Source: Treponema sp.
GTDB lineage: Bacteria > Spirochaetota > Spirochaetia > Treponematales > Breznakiellaceae
Direction of reading: 5' to 3'
Length of the DNA: 11,413 nt
Assembly (NCBI GenBank): GCA_009780545.1
Contig: WQZW01000023.1
Span: forward strand, 1-11,413
A program made the position numbers and the translations under genes. Of the stretch, positions 1 to 7,292 are shown piece after piece. Numbering within the stretch: position 1 is the stretch's first letter; each line of letters starts with the position of its first letter. The notes under the pieces are model-generated. The model saw only the letters and a program-made list of their open reading frames with translations, did not search any database and was not told the DNA's origin.

Positions 1-833
1 ATCAGGGCCATGATGAACAGCAGCATCTGCCGGGTGGACCGGTAGGAATCGTACTGGCCGCCGAGCAGCTCCTGCCAGCCGTGTATCCTGAAGCCGTCGC
101 CCAGTGCGTCGCGGAGCTTCCAGAACATCCCGTCCAGCTCCCGTTCCCGGTAGGGATCGGCCACCTTCACCAGGATGCTGGAGGAATTGCGGTCCAGGCC
201 GACAAGTCCCCGTCCCCCCTCCTCGCCGATCACGCACCACAGGGCGTCCAGCTCGTGGTAGCCGGAGGAAACGATGCCCCGAAGGGTGAAGGCCGTCACC
301 CGGGGGACGGCGGTTTCGCCGGAGGCGGTGTTGATCGTCATCATCCGCACCGTGTCGCCGGGCTCGGCCCCGATGGCGGCGGCAAGGCTCCGGCCCAGCA
401 GCATGTCCCGGTTTCCCTCGAACTCAAGGCTGCCCGAGACCAGCTGCAGGTACCGGAGGCTGCCTTCCTCCCGCCAGAACTCCGGGTCTACGGCGCGGAC
501 GCTCGTTCCGGCCCTTCCGCCGGGACCGACCAGCACCGCCATGCCCCGCAGTTCCGGCCAGGCCCCGGTAACCCCCCGCACTTCCCGAATCTTTTCCGCG
601 GCGTCTTCCGGCGACCGGCCCGAGGGGACGAAGACCTGCATGTGGCCGGAACTCAGCTCGAGGAAGCGGCCGAGAATCCCCTGGATCATCCCGTCGGCCA
701 CGATCAGGGTAACGATGATGGGCACCAGGCTTATGGCGATTCCGGCGGTGGCGCCCCGCAGGTAGCGGCCGCCCTCCCTGGCCCGCCCCAGGAGGTAGCG
801 GAGGGCGACGAAGAAGCAGGCCCGGGTCCTCAT
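1..833 (-). CDS. lolE: LolC/LolE-type ABC transporter permease (partial, 3' end outside window)
   Basis: Inner-membrane permease of a lipoprotein-release (LolCDE) type exporter. The ATG at 831-833 overlaps the lolD stop as ATGA, with AAGGGA 7 nt upstream, so translation is probably coupled. About 277 codons are visible before the reading frame leaves the window at position 1. It opens MRTRACFFVALRYLLGRA, then has a first membrane segment (about residues 28-50, with GIAISLVPIIVTLIVADGM) followed by a large extracytoplasmic domain of MacB_PCD type. The FtsX-like C-terminal membrane half is only just beginning at the edge (RQMLLFIMAL). It is the second such permease in the operon, as expected for a heterodimer around LolD. 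Whether it is the LolC or LolE equivalent cannot be decided from family resemblance alone. The family call is firm; the symbol is provisional. Confidence 0.85.
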   Translation of the reverse strand, partial: MRTRACFFVALRYLLGRAREGGRYLRGATAGIAISLVPIIVTLIVADGMIQGILGRFLELSSGHMQVFVPSGRSPEDAAEKIREVRGVTGAWPELRGMAVLVGPGGRAGTSVRAVDPEFWREEGSLRYLQLVSGSLEFEGNRDMLLGRSLAAAIGAEPGDTVRMMTINTASGETAVPRVTAFTLRGIVSSGYHELDALWCVIGEEGGRGLVGLDRNSSSILVKVADPYRERELDGMFWKLRDALGDGFRIHGWQELLGGQYDSYRSTRQMLLFIMAL

Positions 834-1534
834 TCCGAAGTCCCTTCCGGGGACAGGAGCCGGCCGGCTTCCAGGGTGTAGTGCCGGGACGCGCGGGCGG
901 CAAGGTTCCCGTCATGGGTTACCACCAGGAGCGTCTTTCCCCACTTCTCGGCCCCGGCGAAAAGCAGCTCGGAAACCATGGCGCTGTTGTCCGGGTCGAG
1001 GTTGCCGGTCGGCTCGTCGGCAAGGATCAGGTCCGGGTCGTTGACCATGGCCCGCGCGACGGCCACCCGCTGCCGCTCGCCCCCGGAAAGCGCCCCCGGG
1101 TAATGGGAAAGGCGTTCCCCCATCCCCACGTCGTCCAGAAGCTCCCGGGCCCGGGCCGTGGCCCGCTTCCGGTCCATCCCGGCGATGTAGGCCGGAAGCA
1201 TCACGTTCTCCAGGGCGGTAAAGTCCTTCAGCAGGTAGTGGAACTGGAAGATGAAGCCCACCTTCAGGCTGCGGTAGGCGGCAAGTTCCTTCTCCGGCAG
1301 GGCGCTGACCTCCAGCGAACCGACCAGGACGCTGCCCCCCTCGCACCGCTCCAGCCCGCCGACGATGTTCAGCAACGTGCTCTTGCCGCTTCCGGAACGC
1401 CCGGTGATGGCCACCGAAAGCCCGCCCGGCACGCTCAGGTCCACGCCCCGAAGGATCCGCAGCCTGTCCTCCCCGGACTCGAAGCCCTTGACCAACTGCC
1501 GAACCTCCAGCATCGCCGCCCCAACCTCACCCAT
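830..1534 (-). CDS. lolD: Lipoprotein-release ABC transporter ATP-binding protein LolD
   Basis: Cytoplasmic ATPase that powers extraction of lipoproteins from the inner membrane by the LolC/E permeases. All ABC motifs are present, numbered from the outermost ATG at 1537: Walker A GRSGSGKST (46-54), Q-loop glutamine in FIFQFHYLL (98), signature LSGGERQ (150-156), Walker B LILADEP (170-176) and the H-loop histidine in VTHD (208). The length of about 234 aa is normal for LolD. Three candidate starts exist. GGAGG (1540-1544) is only 2 nt from the ATG at 1537 but 5 nt from the adjacent ATG at 1534, which is chosen here. An ATG at 1513 (MLEVRQLVKGF) would fit the family N-terminus just as well. The gene sits between two LolC/E-type permeases but is separated from the upstream one by an unusual 300-bp spacer. 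Confidence 0.93.
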   Translation of the reverse strand: MGEVGAAMLEVRQLVKGFESGEDRLRILRGVDLSVPGGLSVAITGRSGSGKSTLLNIVGGLERCEGGSVLVGSLEVSALPEKELAAYRSLKVGFIFQFHYLLKDFTALENVMLPAYIAGMDRKRATARARELLDDVGMGERLSHYPGALSGGERQRVAVARAMVNDPDLILADEPTGNLDPDNSAMVSELLFAGAEKWGKTLLVVTHDGNLAARASRHYTLEAGRLLSPEGTSE

Positions 1535-1837
1535 CATATCCTCCGATTGAAATCAAATCCCCATGGAGGGGGCACCAAACAACAGCACGGCGGAGCCGTG
1601 TGTAACAACAAATGCAGCACGGTGTAGCACAAGCAAATGCTACGGTATACAGGCAAGGCGCGAAGGCTTTAGCCTGAGCAGCGTGCGCCCAAGCCCCCCT
1701 TTACTCCAGCCAAAAGTTGCCGCTTTGCGACAACTTCCGTCTTCCGTTACCCCCCGAACGGGGTTCCACCCCGTAACACCCCGCATTCATCGGCAAGGTG
1801 TTACTTTTCCCACCAAAACTTAATCCCCGTGCGGTAC
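1535..1837. repeat. Hairpin-rich spacer between lolC and lolD
   Basis: There is no convincing gene in this ~300-bp gap inside the operon. It contains many short inverted repeats: CACGGC/GCCGTG (1586-1600, loop GGA); GTAGCA/TGCTAC (1624-1643); AGGCT/AGCCT (1664-1675); AAGTTGCCGC/GCGACAACTT (1714-1736, loop TTT, one C-A mismatch that becomes a U-G pair in minus-strand RNA); GGGGT/ACCCC (1760-1772, loop TCC); and GTAACACC/GGTGTTAC (1773-1804, with an inner CCG/CGG stem). GTTAC at 1746-1750 can also pair with GTAAC at 1773-1777, so some structures exclude each other. No run of T follows any stem on the minus strand, so none is a classical terminator. I read it as a mosaic of inserted palindromic repeats. 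An RNA regulatory role is possible but unproven. Confidence 0.6.
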
Positions 1838-3178
1838 TCACTCATACCGAAGCACCTCGGCGGGCTGTCTCCGGGAAACCGGGCCGGAGGCGAACCAGGC
1901 CGCCAGAAGCGACGACAGGAAACCGAAACCGAATATCAGGGCCGCCTCGGCCGGGATGACCCGTGAGGTGATTTCCACGAGGTAGAACACCTGCTGGGGG
2001 AAGATGGCGAACTCGCCGATTCCGTCCCCCGGAGCGAAGATGCCGGAGACGAGGTTGACCAGGTCGATCACCCCGTTGACGGCGGCCTCCAGCACCCGGA
2101 AGAAGCCGGAAACGTTGAGCGCCAGGAACAGCCCCGACGCGAGGCCCAGCACCGAACCGGCAAAGCCCACGATGGCGCCGTCCAGTACGACGATCATCCG
2201 GACGGCAAGGTCGCCTGAACCCACGGCCCGGAGCAGGGCCAGTTCCTCCCGGCGTTCCAGCAGCATCCTCCGCTGGGACTGGAAGATGTTCAGGCCGACC
2301 ACGATGAAGATCAGGCCCACCAGGATGAACATGAAGAGCTTTTCGGTCCGCAGCGCGCCGAAAAAGGCCCGGTTGTAGTCCCGCCAGCTTGAGAATTCGG
2401 CCGGGGCAAGGCCGGCTTCGGTCCAGGCGGAACGGGCCCTTGCCAGCACCTGGGCGTCCCGGAAGCGGTCGGCGATCTTCACCCCGAGGACCGGAGCGCC
2501 CTCGGAAAAGAACTCCGCCCGGTCGATGCGGATGAACATCCATCCCAGGTCGTACTCGGGGAAACCGGTCCTGAAGATGCCGGAAACGACGAAGTTCCTC
2601 GTGCCGGAATCCCCGCCTTCCGGATCGGCCGGGGCGAAGATCGAGGGGATCGAGAACAGGGTGAAGGTGTCCCCCAGCCTCACCCCCATGCGGTCGGCAA
2701 GGGCGACGCCGAGCAGGGCGTTGTTCTCCCCGCTCAGGTCGAAGCCGCCGGAACCGAACTCGATCTGTTCGGCAAAGGCCGGGTCCCGCGTCATGGTGTC
2801 CTCCGGCAGGCCCCGGACCAGGGCCGCCTGCTGGCCGGAGAACCAGCCCCGGGCGATGCCCTGGAATTCCCTGAAGGGAACCACGGCCCGCACGGCCGGC
2901 AGTCCGGCAAGCAGCCGCTCGGCTTCCTCGGCCTCCTCCGGGGCGACGGCGGCAACCCGCACATGATAGGAAGAAACCTCGAGGATGCTTTCGATGAAAC
3001 CGAGCTGGAAGCCGTTCATCACGGCGATGATGACGATGAGGGCCAGCACGCCGACGGCGATGCCGAGGCCGGAGAGGACGGCGGACGGCGACTTGCCCCG
3101 GCGCCTGAAGATGTAGCGGGCGGCGACGAACCAGACCCAGCCGGTCTTGCGGCCCCGAAGCCCCCGTTCAGCGTCCAC
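1838..3178 (-). CDS. lolC: LolC/LolE-type ABC transporter permease
   Basis: Inner-membrane permease of the lipoprotein-release exporter, 446 aa and complete. The start is GTG at 3178, inside the 3' end of the upstream gene (11 nt overlap), with a modest GGTGG 6 nt before it. The architecture is the family's: a short cytoplasmic N-terminus (WFVAARYIFRRRGKSPSAVL), a first membrane helix at about 35-57, a large MacB_PCD-type extracytoplasmic domain, then three C-terminal helices of the FtsX domain (about 280-303, 325-355 and 412-438). The conserved cytoplasmic loop RREELALLRAVGS lies between helices 2 and 3, and the protein ends PAEVLRYE. It should pair with the second permease and LolD. Choosing LolC over LolE is arbitrary here. 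Confidence 0.9.
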   Translation of the reverse strand: MDAERGLRGRKTGWVWFVAARYIFRRRGKSPSAVLSGLGIAVGVLALIVIIAVMNGFQLGFIESILEVSSYHVRVAAVAPEEAEEAERLLAGLPAVRAVVPFREFQGIARGWFSGQQAALVRGLPEDTMTRDPAFAEQIEFGSGGFDLSGENNALLGVALADRMGVRLGDTFTLFSIPSIFAPADPEGGDSGTRNFVVSGIFRTGFPEYDLGWMFIRIDRAEFFSEGAPVLGVKIADRFRDAQVLARARSAWTEAGLAPAEFSSWRDYNRAFFGALRTEKLFMFILVGLIFIVVGLNIFQSQRRMLLERREELALLRAVGSGDLAVRMIVVLDGAIVGFAGSVLGLASGLFLALNVSGFFRVLEAAVNGVIDLVNLVSGIFAPGDGIGEFAIFPQQVFYLVEITSRVIPAEAALIFGFGFLSSLLAAWFASGPVSRRQPAEVLRYE

Positions 3179-4523
3179 CGGAAGCCACCCGTTCCTCGGA
3201 AACCTTGCGGCCGTCCTGCCAGTAGGCCCTGAGGACGAGAACGTCCTCCAAAAAAAGTTCCTCGATCTCGAAATCCCCTTCCCTGCGTACCTGCCGCTGC
3301 AGCACGCCGTTCAAGCTTTCCTTCAGCAAAATCCGTTCCCCCCCGTCGTCAAATTCATACTCGGAAAGCCGCTCCTCGCCGCCCTCGATCCTGAGGATCG
3401 CCGCGATCCTGTCGCCGTCCCAGGTGTTCCGCAGTTCCCAGATGACTTCCCCCTCGTCGTCCAGGAGGGTCTGCACCAGGGTCCGGCCCCGCGCATCCAG
3501 TTCGTAGCTTACCGTGTAGCCCTCCCCCACCTCAAGCAGGGTACGCATGAATTCCGAGCCCGGCAGCACCGGCCCCCGGGTAAAGCCCTGCCTGAAGGCC
3601 GCGTCCAGAAGCCCCACCGGAAAGTCCTCCCGGACCGGCTCGGCGACGCCTGCGAAGACCCGGCTGATGTGGCGGAGCGAGCCCGCGCGGTTGTAGCGGA
3701 AATGGTCGGTGTGCAGTTCGCGGGATTCCCCTCCGTCCAATAGCCGGGTTTCGGCCCTGACCATGCGGTCCTCGTTGTAGAAAAACCATGTGACCGTCTC
3801 CCGGCCGTCCAGGTCGAAAAGCCGATCCCCGGTGATCCGCCCGGAAACGTCGAAAACCTCGATGAATCCCACAGGAGCCCGCCCGGTATCGACGGCCGAT
3901 TCCCCGGAGGAATCGGTCGCCTCCTCCCGAATCCCGTCCGCGGTTTCGCCCGATTCCCCGTAAACTTCGATCAGTTCGTCCCGAAAGTCGATACGTTCCT
4001 CCCCCCGGCCCGCGTCCCCGTCGAAATCCTTCCTGAAGACGGCGTTCAGCCTGGTGATCCCCGAGGAATCCACGAAAATCCACTGCCTCCTGGCCTCCAG
4101 GCCCTCGTCGAAAAGGATGCGTATTTCGATCTCCATGTCATCGTCGAAGAAGGGCCTGAGCATGGGATCAAGTTCCCTGGGACTGACGTAGTCCTTGACC
4201 AGGGCGTACCGATTCCGCAGGGCCACGAGCCGGGAGGGGGTTTCGTCGAGGGCCATCCCGCCGGCGTTGGAGCGGAACCACCTCGGGGGAGCGGGCGGAA
4301 TCCAGGAGTCGAAGTCGGCGAATTGGGGGGGAACCCCTTCCTCCTCCGGGCCGAAGGGAATCCCGTCGGCGAATTCCGGTTCGGTTTCCTCCTCGTCATC
4401 GAAGACCACGACGGCATCGTCGCCCGATAGGGCGAAGATGCCGGCCAGCAGCGCCGACAGGAACAGCAGCCGGGGAAGTGCGCTCCCGACACGGGCCTTC
4501 GTGCCGGCCTTCCGTTCAGACAC
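3168..4523 (-). CDS. Unrecognised exported protein encoded inside the lol operon
   Basis: I do not recognise this family. The GTG at 4523 is chosen: it overlaps the ftsY stop as GTGTCTGA and has GGAG 7 nt upstream. An ATG at 4586 would overlap ftsY by 71 nt and precede the hydrophobic segment with an unlikely extension. From the GTG the protein is 451 aa. Its N-terminus looks like a signal peptide or membrane anchor: basic residues (ERKAGTKARVG), then LPRLLFLSALLAGIFALSG. A strongly acidic stretch follows (FDDEEETEPEF). The C-terminal two thirds is rich in short strands of the kind W-x-Y-N-E-D-x-M-V and Y-E-L-D-A-x-G-R-x-L, resembling YD/RHS-like beta repeats. It is expected outside the cytoplasmic membrane. 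Its position between ftsY and lolC suggests a partner in envelope or lipoprotein biogenesis, which is inference only. Confidence 0.75.
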   Translation of the reverse strand: MSERKAGTKARVGSALPRLLFLSALLAGIFALSGDDAVVVFDDEEETEPEFADGIPFGPEEEGVPPQFADFDSWIPPAPPRWFRSNAGGMALDETPSRLVALRNRYALVKDYVSPRELDPMLRPFFDDDMEIEIRILFDEGLEARRQWIFVDSSGITRLNAVFRKDFDGDAGRGEERIDFRDELIEVYGESGETADGIREEATDSSGESAVDTGRAPVGFIEVFDVSGRITGDRLFDLDGRETVTWFFYNEDRMVRAETRLLDGGESRELHTDHFRYNRAGSLRHISRVFAGVAEPVREDFPVGLLDAAFRQGFTRGPVLPGSEFMRTLLEVGEGYTVSYELDARGRTLVQTLLDDEGEVIWELRNTWDGDRIAAILRIEGGEERLSEYEFDDGGERILLKESLNGVLQRQVRREGDFEIEELFLEDVLVLRAYWQDGRKVSEERVASGGR

Positions 4524-5388
4524 CCACGAACTCCATGGCGAACTTCTCCGGGTCGAAGGGACCGATGTCGGCATAACCCTCGCCATGGCAGAGGAAGGCC
4601 ACCGGCATGCCGAGGCTTCCGGCCAGGGAGAAAACCACGCCGCCCTTGGCCGTGGAATCGTACTTGGTCAGTATTGCCGCGTCGGGGCTTACCGCTTCCG
4701 AGAAAATCCGCGCCTGGGCGAGGGCGTTGCTTCCGGTGGTGGCGTCCAGGACCAGGTACTTCAGGTAGCGGGCGTCCGGTGCCTTGGTCCGGACGATGCG
4801 GTCGATCTTGCGGAGCTCCTCGACCAACGCCGTCTTGGTGTGCATGCGGCCTGCGGTGTCGGCGATGACAGGCGATTCCCCGCCCGCGGCCGCCGCGGCA
4901 TCCAGGGCATCGAAGACCACCGCCGCAGGATCGCCGCCGCTGTTGTGGGCCACCACCCTGACCCCCAGCCGTTCCCCGTGTATCTTCAGTTGGTCCACGG
5001 CGGCGGCCCGGAAGGTGTCGGCGGCGGCCAGGATCGGTTTGGCCCCGGTATCCCGGTAACGGGCGGCGAGCTTGGCCGCCGTCGTGGTCTTGCCCACCCC
5101 GTTGACCCCGAGCAGGAGGATCACCGCCGGGCCCGCGGGCAGTTCCCCGGGGACGTTCTTGCCTTTCAGGAGTATCTCCCGAAGAAGGCCGGCAAGCCGG
5201 AGCCGCCCGGCCTCCGGCGATTCGACCTTCTCCTTGCGGCAGACCTGGCGGAGCAGGTCGGAGACGGCGAGTGCCTGCTTCGCGTCGAAGTCGCCCTCGA
5301 CCAGCAGGTCGGCCAGATCGTCGAAGAACTCTTCGGAAAGGCGGCCGGCGGCCCCGAAAAGCGACCGTATCCGTTCGGCAAATTTCAT
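4516..5388 (-). CDS. ftsY: Signal recognition particle receptor FtsY
   Basis: SRP-receptor GTPase that docks ribosome-nascent chain-SRP complexes at the membrane. It is 290 aa, starting at ATG 5388 with GGAGG 4 nt upstream; that Shine-Dalgarno overlaps the stop of the preceding gene. Motifs: amphipathic N-terminal helix MKFAERIRSLFG; four-helix N domain to about residue 85; G1 GVNGVGKTTT (94-103); DTFRAAAVDQL (124-134); G3 DTAGR (177-181); DATTGSNAL (215-223); G4 TKYD (241-244); and a C-terminal HGEGYADIGPFDPEKF. The long acidic A domain of enteric FtsY is absent, which is common outside Proteobacteria. The family's usual DATTGQN glutamine reads as serine here. The surrounding membrane-export genes fit the role. 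Confidence 0.95.
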   Translation of the reverse strand: MKFAERIRSLFGAAGRLSEEFFDDLADLLVEGDFDAKQALAVSDLLRQVCRKEKVESPEAGRLRLAGLLREILLKGKNVPGELPAGPAVILLLGVNGVGKTTTAAKLAARYRDTGAKPILAAADTFRAAAVDQLKIHGERLGVRVVAHNSGGDPAAVVFDALDAAAAAGGESPVIADTAGRMHTKTALVEELRKIDRIVRTKAPDARYLKYLVLDATTGSNALAQARIFSEAVSPDAAILTKYDSTAKGGVVFSLAGSLGMPVAFLCHGEGYADIGPFDPEKFAMEFVGV

Positions 5389-5396
5389 CGTTCCTC

Positions 5397-7292
5397 CTAC
5401 CTGTTCCGCCTGACGATGGGTACGGAGCCGGAATTCGAGGCTCCCAGGTAACGGATCATCTCGAATATCATATAGGCCCCCGTGGGGAAAAGGGCCGCAA
5501 CCGAGACATTTTGGATCAGGACCGCGCGTTGGGCGTCGGCAAAGCGTTCCGGTCCGGGATTCTCCATGTACTGGGCGATCTGCATGGCGGCGTTGCCGCT
5601 GGAGATCCAGGCGGCCACGATTGCTCCCCAGAAACCGGCCCAGGACCAGTAGTACCTGCCCCGCGCCTTGTTCACCCTGCCCTCCTCCTTGGGGAATCCC
5701 AGTTTGAGGGAAAACTCCAGGGGGCCGTCGGGCAGGGCCGGAACGACAAAGACCGCCCCGCCGGAGCGGCCGTCGAACCGCTCCATGGTAAAGTAGGCGA
5801 GGCTGTCCAGGGGAAGTTCCGTTCGCAGGGGAGCCTGCCCTACGTACAGCGCCCCCCGGTAGACGGCGATGCCGGAATCCGGCCCTGCGGATTCCGATTC
5901 CGCGCCGGATGCTTCCGCGTTTTTCGTCCCCTCGGTTTCCGGATCGGCGGATTCCGGGTCGGAAGTTTCCGTGCCCGAAGGTTCCGGAAGCCCGACTTCC
6001 GGAACCGGAACCTGTCGGGGGGCGGGCCGGAACCGGTCAAGGAAGCTTGTCCGTTCCTCGCCGTCCAGGGCGGCCTCGGCAAGGGGAATCCGGCCGAGGG
6101 TTACCTCCAGCGCGGTTCGTTCGCCGGGGGCGAGGTCCAGCTCGACGGTTTTCGGGATATGGCCCTCGGCGGCCACGGCGACGGCGATTTTGCCGGGCGG
6201 ACGCGCCGTTTCCGGAACCTCCCCGGTGCCGGCGTAGGCCCGGTCGATCAGTATCTGGGCATCGCCCGGCGAGGCGGTAACGGCGATCCGTGCATGGGGA
6301 TTGCCGGCGATGACCTCGGTAAGGCGGCCGGCAAGTTCGGCGATGCCGGCATCGGCATATTCAAGCGAGAAGATGACGTCGTCCCGGTAGACGAACTCGC
6401 CCCGGTACAGGGCCCAGAGCCGGACGCGCAGGAGGAAGCGGCCGTGGAACTCCAGGACCTCGCCCGCAAGAAAAGCGTCGGCGGACTGTTCCCTGACGAA
6501 GCGGCGTTCGGTTCCGGCCGCCGGAGGCTGGGGAAACGTTCCCTCGAGGTTGCTCTTTGCCAGGACGAATACCGGTTCGATGTCGATGTCGGGCCGTTCC
6601 TCTTCCAGCTTCCGGAGATTCTCGGCCAGGGTTTCGATCTCCTGATCGAGCCGGCGGAGGTCCCTGCGGTAACGCCAGTCCGGGTCGCCCCGAAACAGCA
6701 GCCGGGAACGCTCGTCCTGCTTCGCGGCCAGGGAAAGGGCGGCCGCCTGGACCAGCCGCCGCCATTCGGAACCCTCGTAGAAATCGGTTTCGGGGGAAAG
6801 CCTGAGGCGGTAGTTCAGGCCGGAAAGCTCGGCGATGAGGTTTCGGATAAGCATCTCCCCCGTGGACTGCTGGCCGGCCGGCAGGGCGGAATGGTCGAAA
6901 CGGGTAACCACCAGCACCCACTCGTCCCGCAGGGTCGCAGGCGTTTCCGGTTCGGCCCGGCCCAGGGCGGAAAGGCCGGTCGGGGCGAGGAAGAGGAATG
7001 CGAGAAAGAGGGCAAGAAAGCCGAACGCGGCGGGAGAACCCGGTCTTGCCGCTGGTCGGACCGGCGGAGTGGAGTTTTGCGTAGCAAAACTCCGAATCCA
7101 ATCGGATCGGGGGGTGGTCCATTCTCCTTCGGAGAATGGACTTGGGAGCTTTGCCCCGCAAAGCTCCACACATTTGCTTTTGTCAATAAGTGGGTGGAGC
7201 TTTGCTTCGCAAAGCTCCGAGTCCAATCTGCCATAGCAGATTGGACAGGCTTGGCCCCCCTCCATGGTGCGGAACCGGCTAATTCTTGCCAT
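5397..7292 (-). CDS. PEGA-domain exported membrane protein with a repeat-derived N-terminus
   Basis: Numbered from ATG 7292 (631 aa; it overlaps prfB by 14 nt, with a weak AAAAGG 6 nt upstream). Residues 90-110 form a hydrophobic signal-type segment (GFLALFLAFLFLAPTGLSAL), but there is no ATG, GTG or TTG between it and a palindromic repeat cluster at 7059-7246. Any start must therefore lie in or upstream of the repeats, and residues ~16-79 are repeat-encoded (for example CVELCGAKL). After the signal come a conserved-looking domain (WVLVVTRFDHSALP), a charged, probably helical stretch (206-236), a PEGA domain (335-400, ASPGDAQILIDRAYAGTGEV), an acidic Pro/Glu/Ser/Thr-rich linker (430-475) and two likely membrane helices near the C-terminus (547-570, 590-613). 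PEGA domains are usually extracytoplasmic and of unknown ligand. A GTG at 7169 and a TTG are alternative starts, both inside the repeats. The exact function is unknown. Confidence 0.8.
   Translation of the reverse strand: MARISRFRTMEGGQACPICYGRLDSELCEAKLHPLIDKSKCVELCGAKLPSPFSEGEWTTPRSDWIRSFATQNSTPPVRPAARPGSPAAFGFLALFLAFLFLAPTGLSALGRAEPETPATLRDEWVLVVTRFDHSALPAGQQSTGEMLIRNLIAELSGLNYRLRLSPETDFYEGSEWRRLVQAAALSLAAKQDERSRLLFRGDPDWRYRRDLRRLDQEIETLAENLRKLEEERPDIDIEPVFVLAKSNLEGTFPQPPAAGTERRFVREQSADAFLAGEVLEFHGRFLLRVRLWALYRGEFVYRDDVIFSLEYADAGIAELAGRLTEVIAGNPHARIAVTASPGDAQILIDRAYAGTGEVPETARPPGKIAVAVAAEGHIPKTVELDLAPGERTALEVTLGRIPLAEAALDGEERTSFLDRFRPAPRQVPVPEVGLPEPSGTETSDPESADPETEGTKNAEASGAESESAGPDSGIAVYRGALYVGQAPLRTELPLDSLAYFTMERFDGRSGGAVFVVPALPDGPLEFSLKLGFPKEEGRVNKARGRYYWSWAGFWGAIVAAWISSGNAAMQIAQYMENPGPERFADAQRAVLIQNVSVAALFPTGAYMIFEMIRYLGASNSGSVPIVRRNR
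7059..7141. repeat. Palindromic double-hairpin element, copy I
   Basis: The left end reads GACCGGCGGAGT (7059-7070), which is nearly the same as the left flank of copy IV. Stem 1: GGAGTTTTGC (7071-7080), loop GTA, GCAAAACTCC (7084-7093). A linker beginning GAATCCAATC follows, then stem 2: GTCCATTCTCC (7117-7127), loop TTC, GGAGAATGGAC (7131-7141). Both stems are perfect. The element lies inside the open reading frame of the PEGA gene on the minus strand and adds no stop in that frame. Confidence 0.85.
7145..7246. repeat. Palindromic element, copy II (three hairpins)
   Basis: Stem 1a: GGAGCTTTGC (7145-7154), loop CCC, GCAAAGCTCC (7158-7167). A 28-nt spacer (7168-7195) begins CACA. Stem 1b: GGAGCTTTGC (7196-7205), loop TTC, GCAAAGCTCC (7209-7218). 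Then GA and stem 2: GTCCAATCTGC (7221-7231), loop CATA, GCAGATTGGAC (7236-7246). All stems are perfect. The same order with a similar spacer (27 nt, also beginning with a CACACxTT-like sequence) recurs at 11039-11140, so the three-hairpin composite is a real repeating unit. Confidence 0.88.

Noticed and set aside
81..881. Plus-strand frame opposite the first permease
   Set aside because: The minus-strand frame encodes a coherent LolC/E-type permease with ATGA coupling to lolD; the plus-strand frame is its shadow.
7071..7246. Tandem Rho-independent terminators between prfB and the next gene
   Set aside because: No T-tracts follow the stems on either strand, and an open coding frame runs through them into the PEGA protein.
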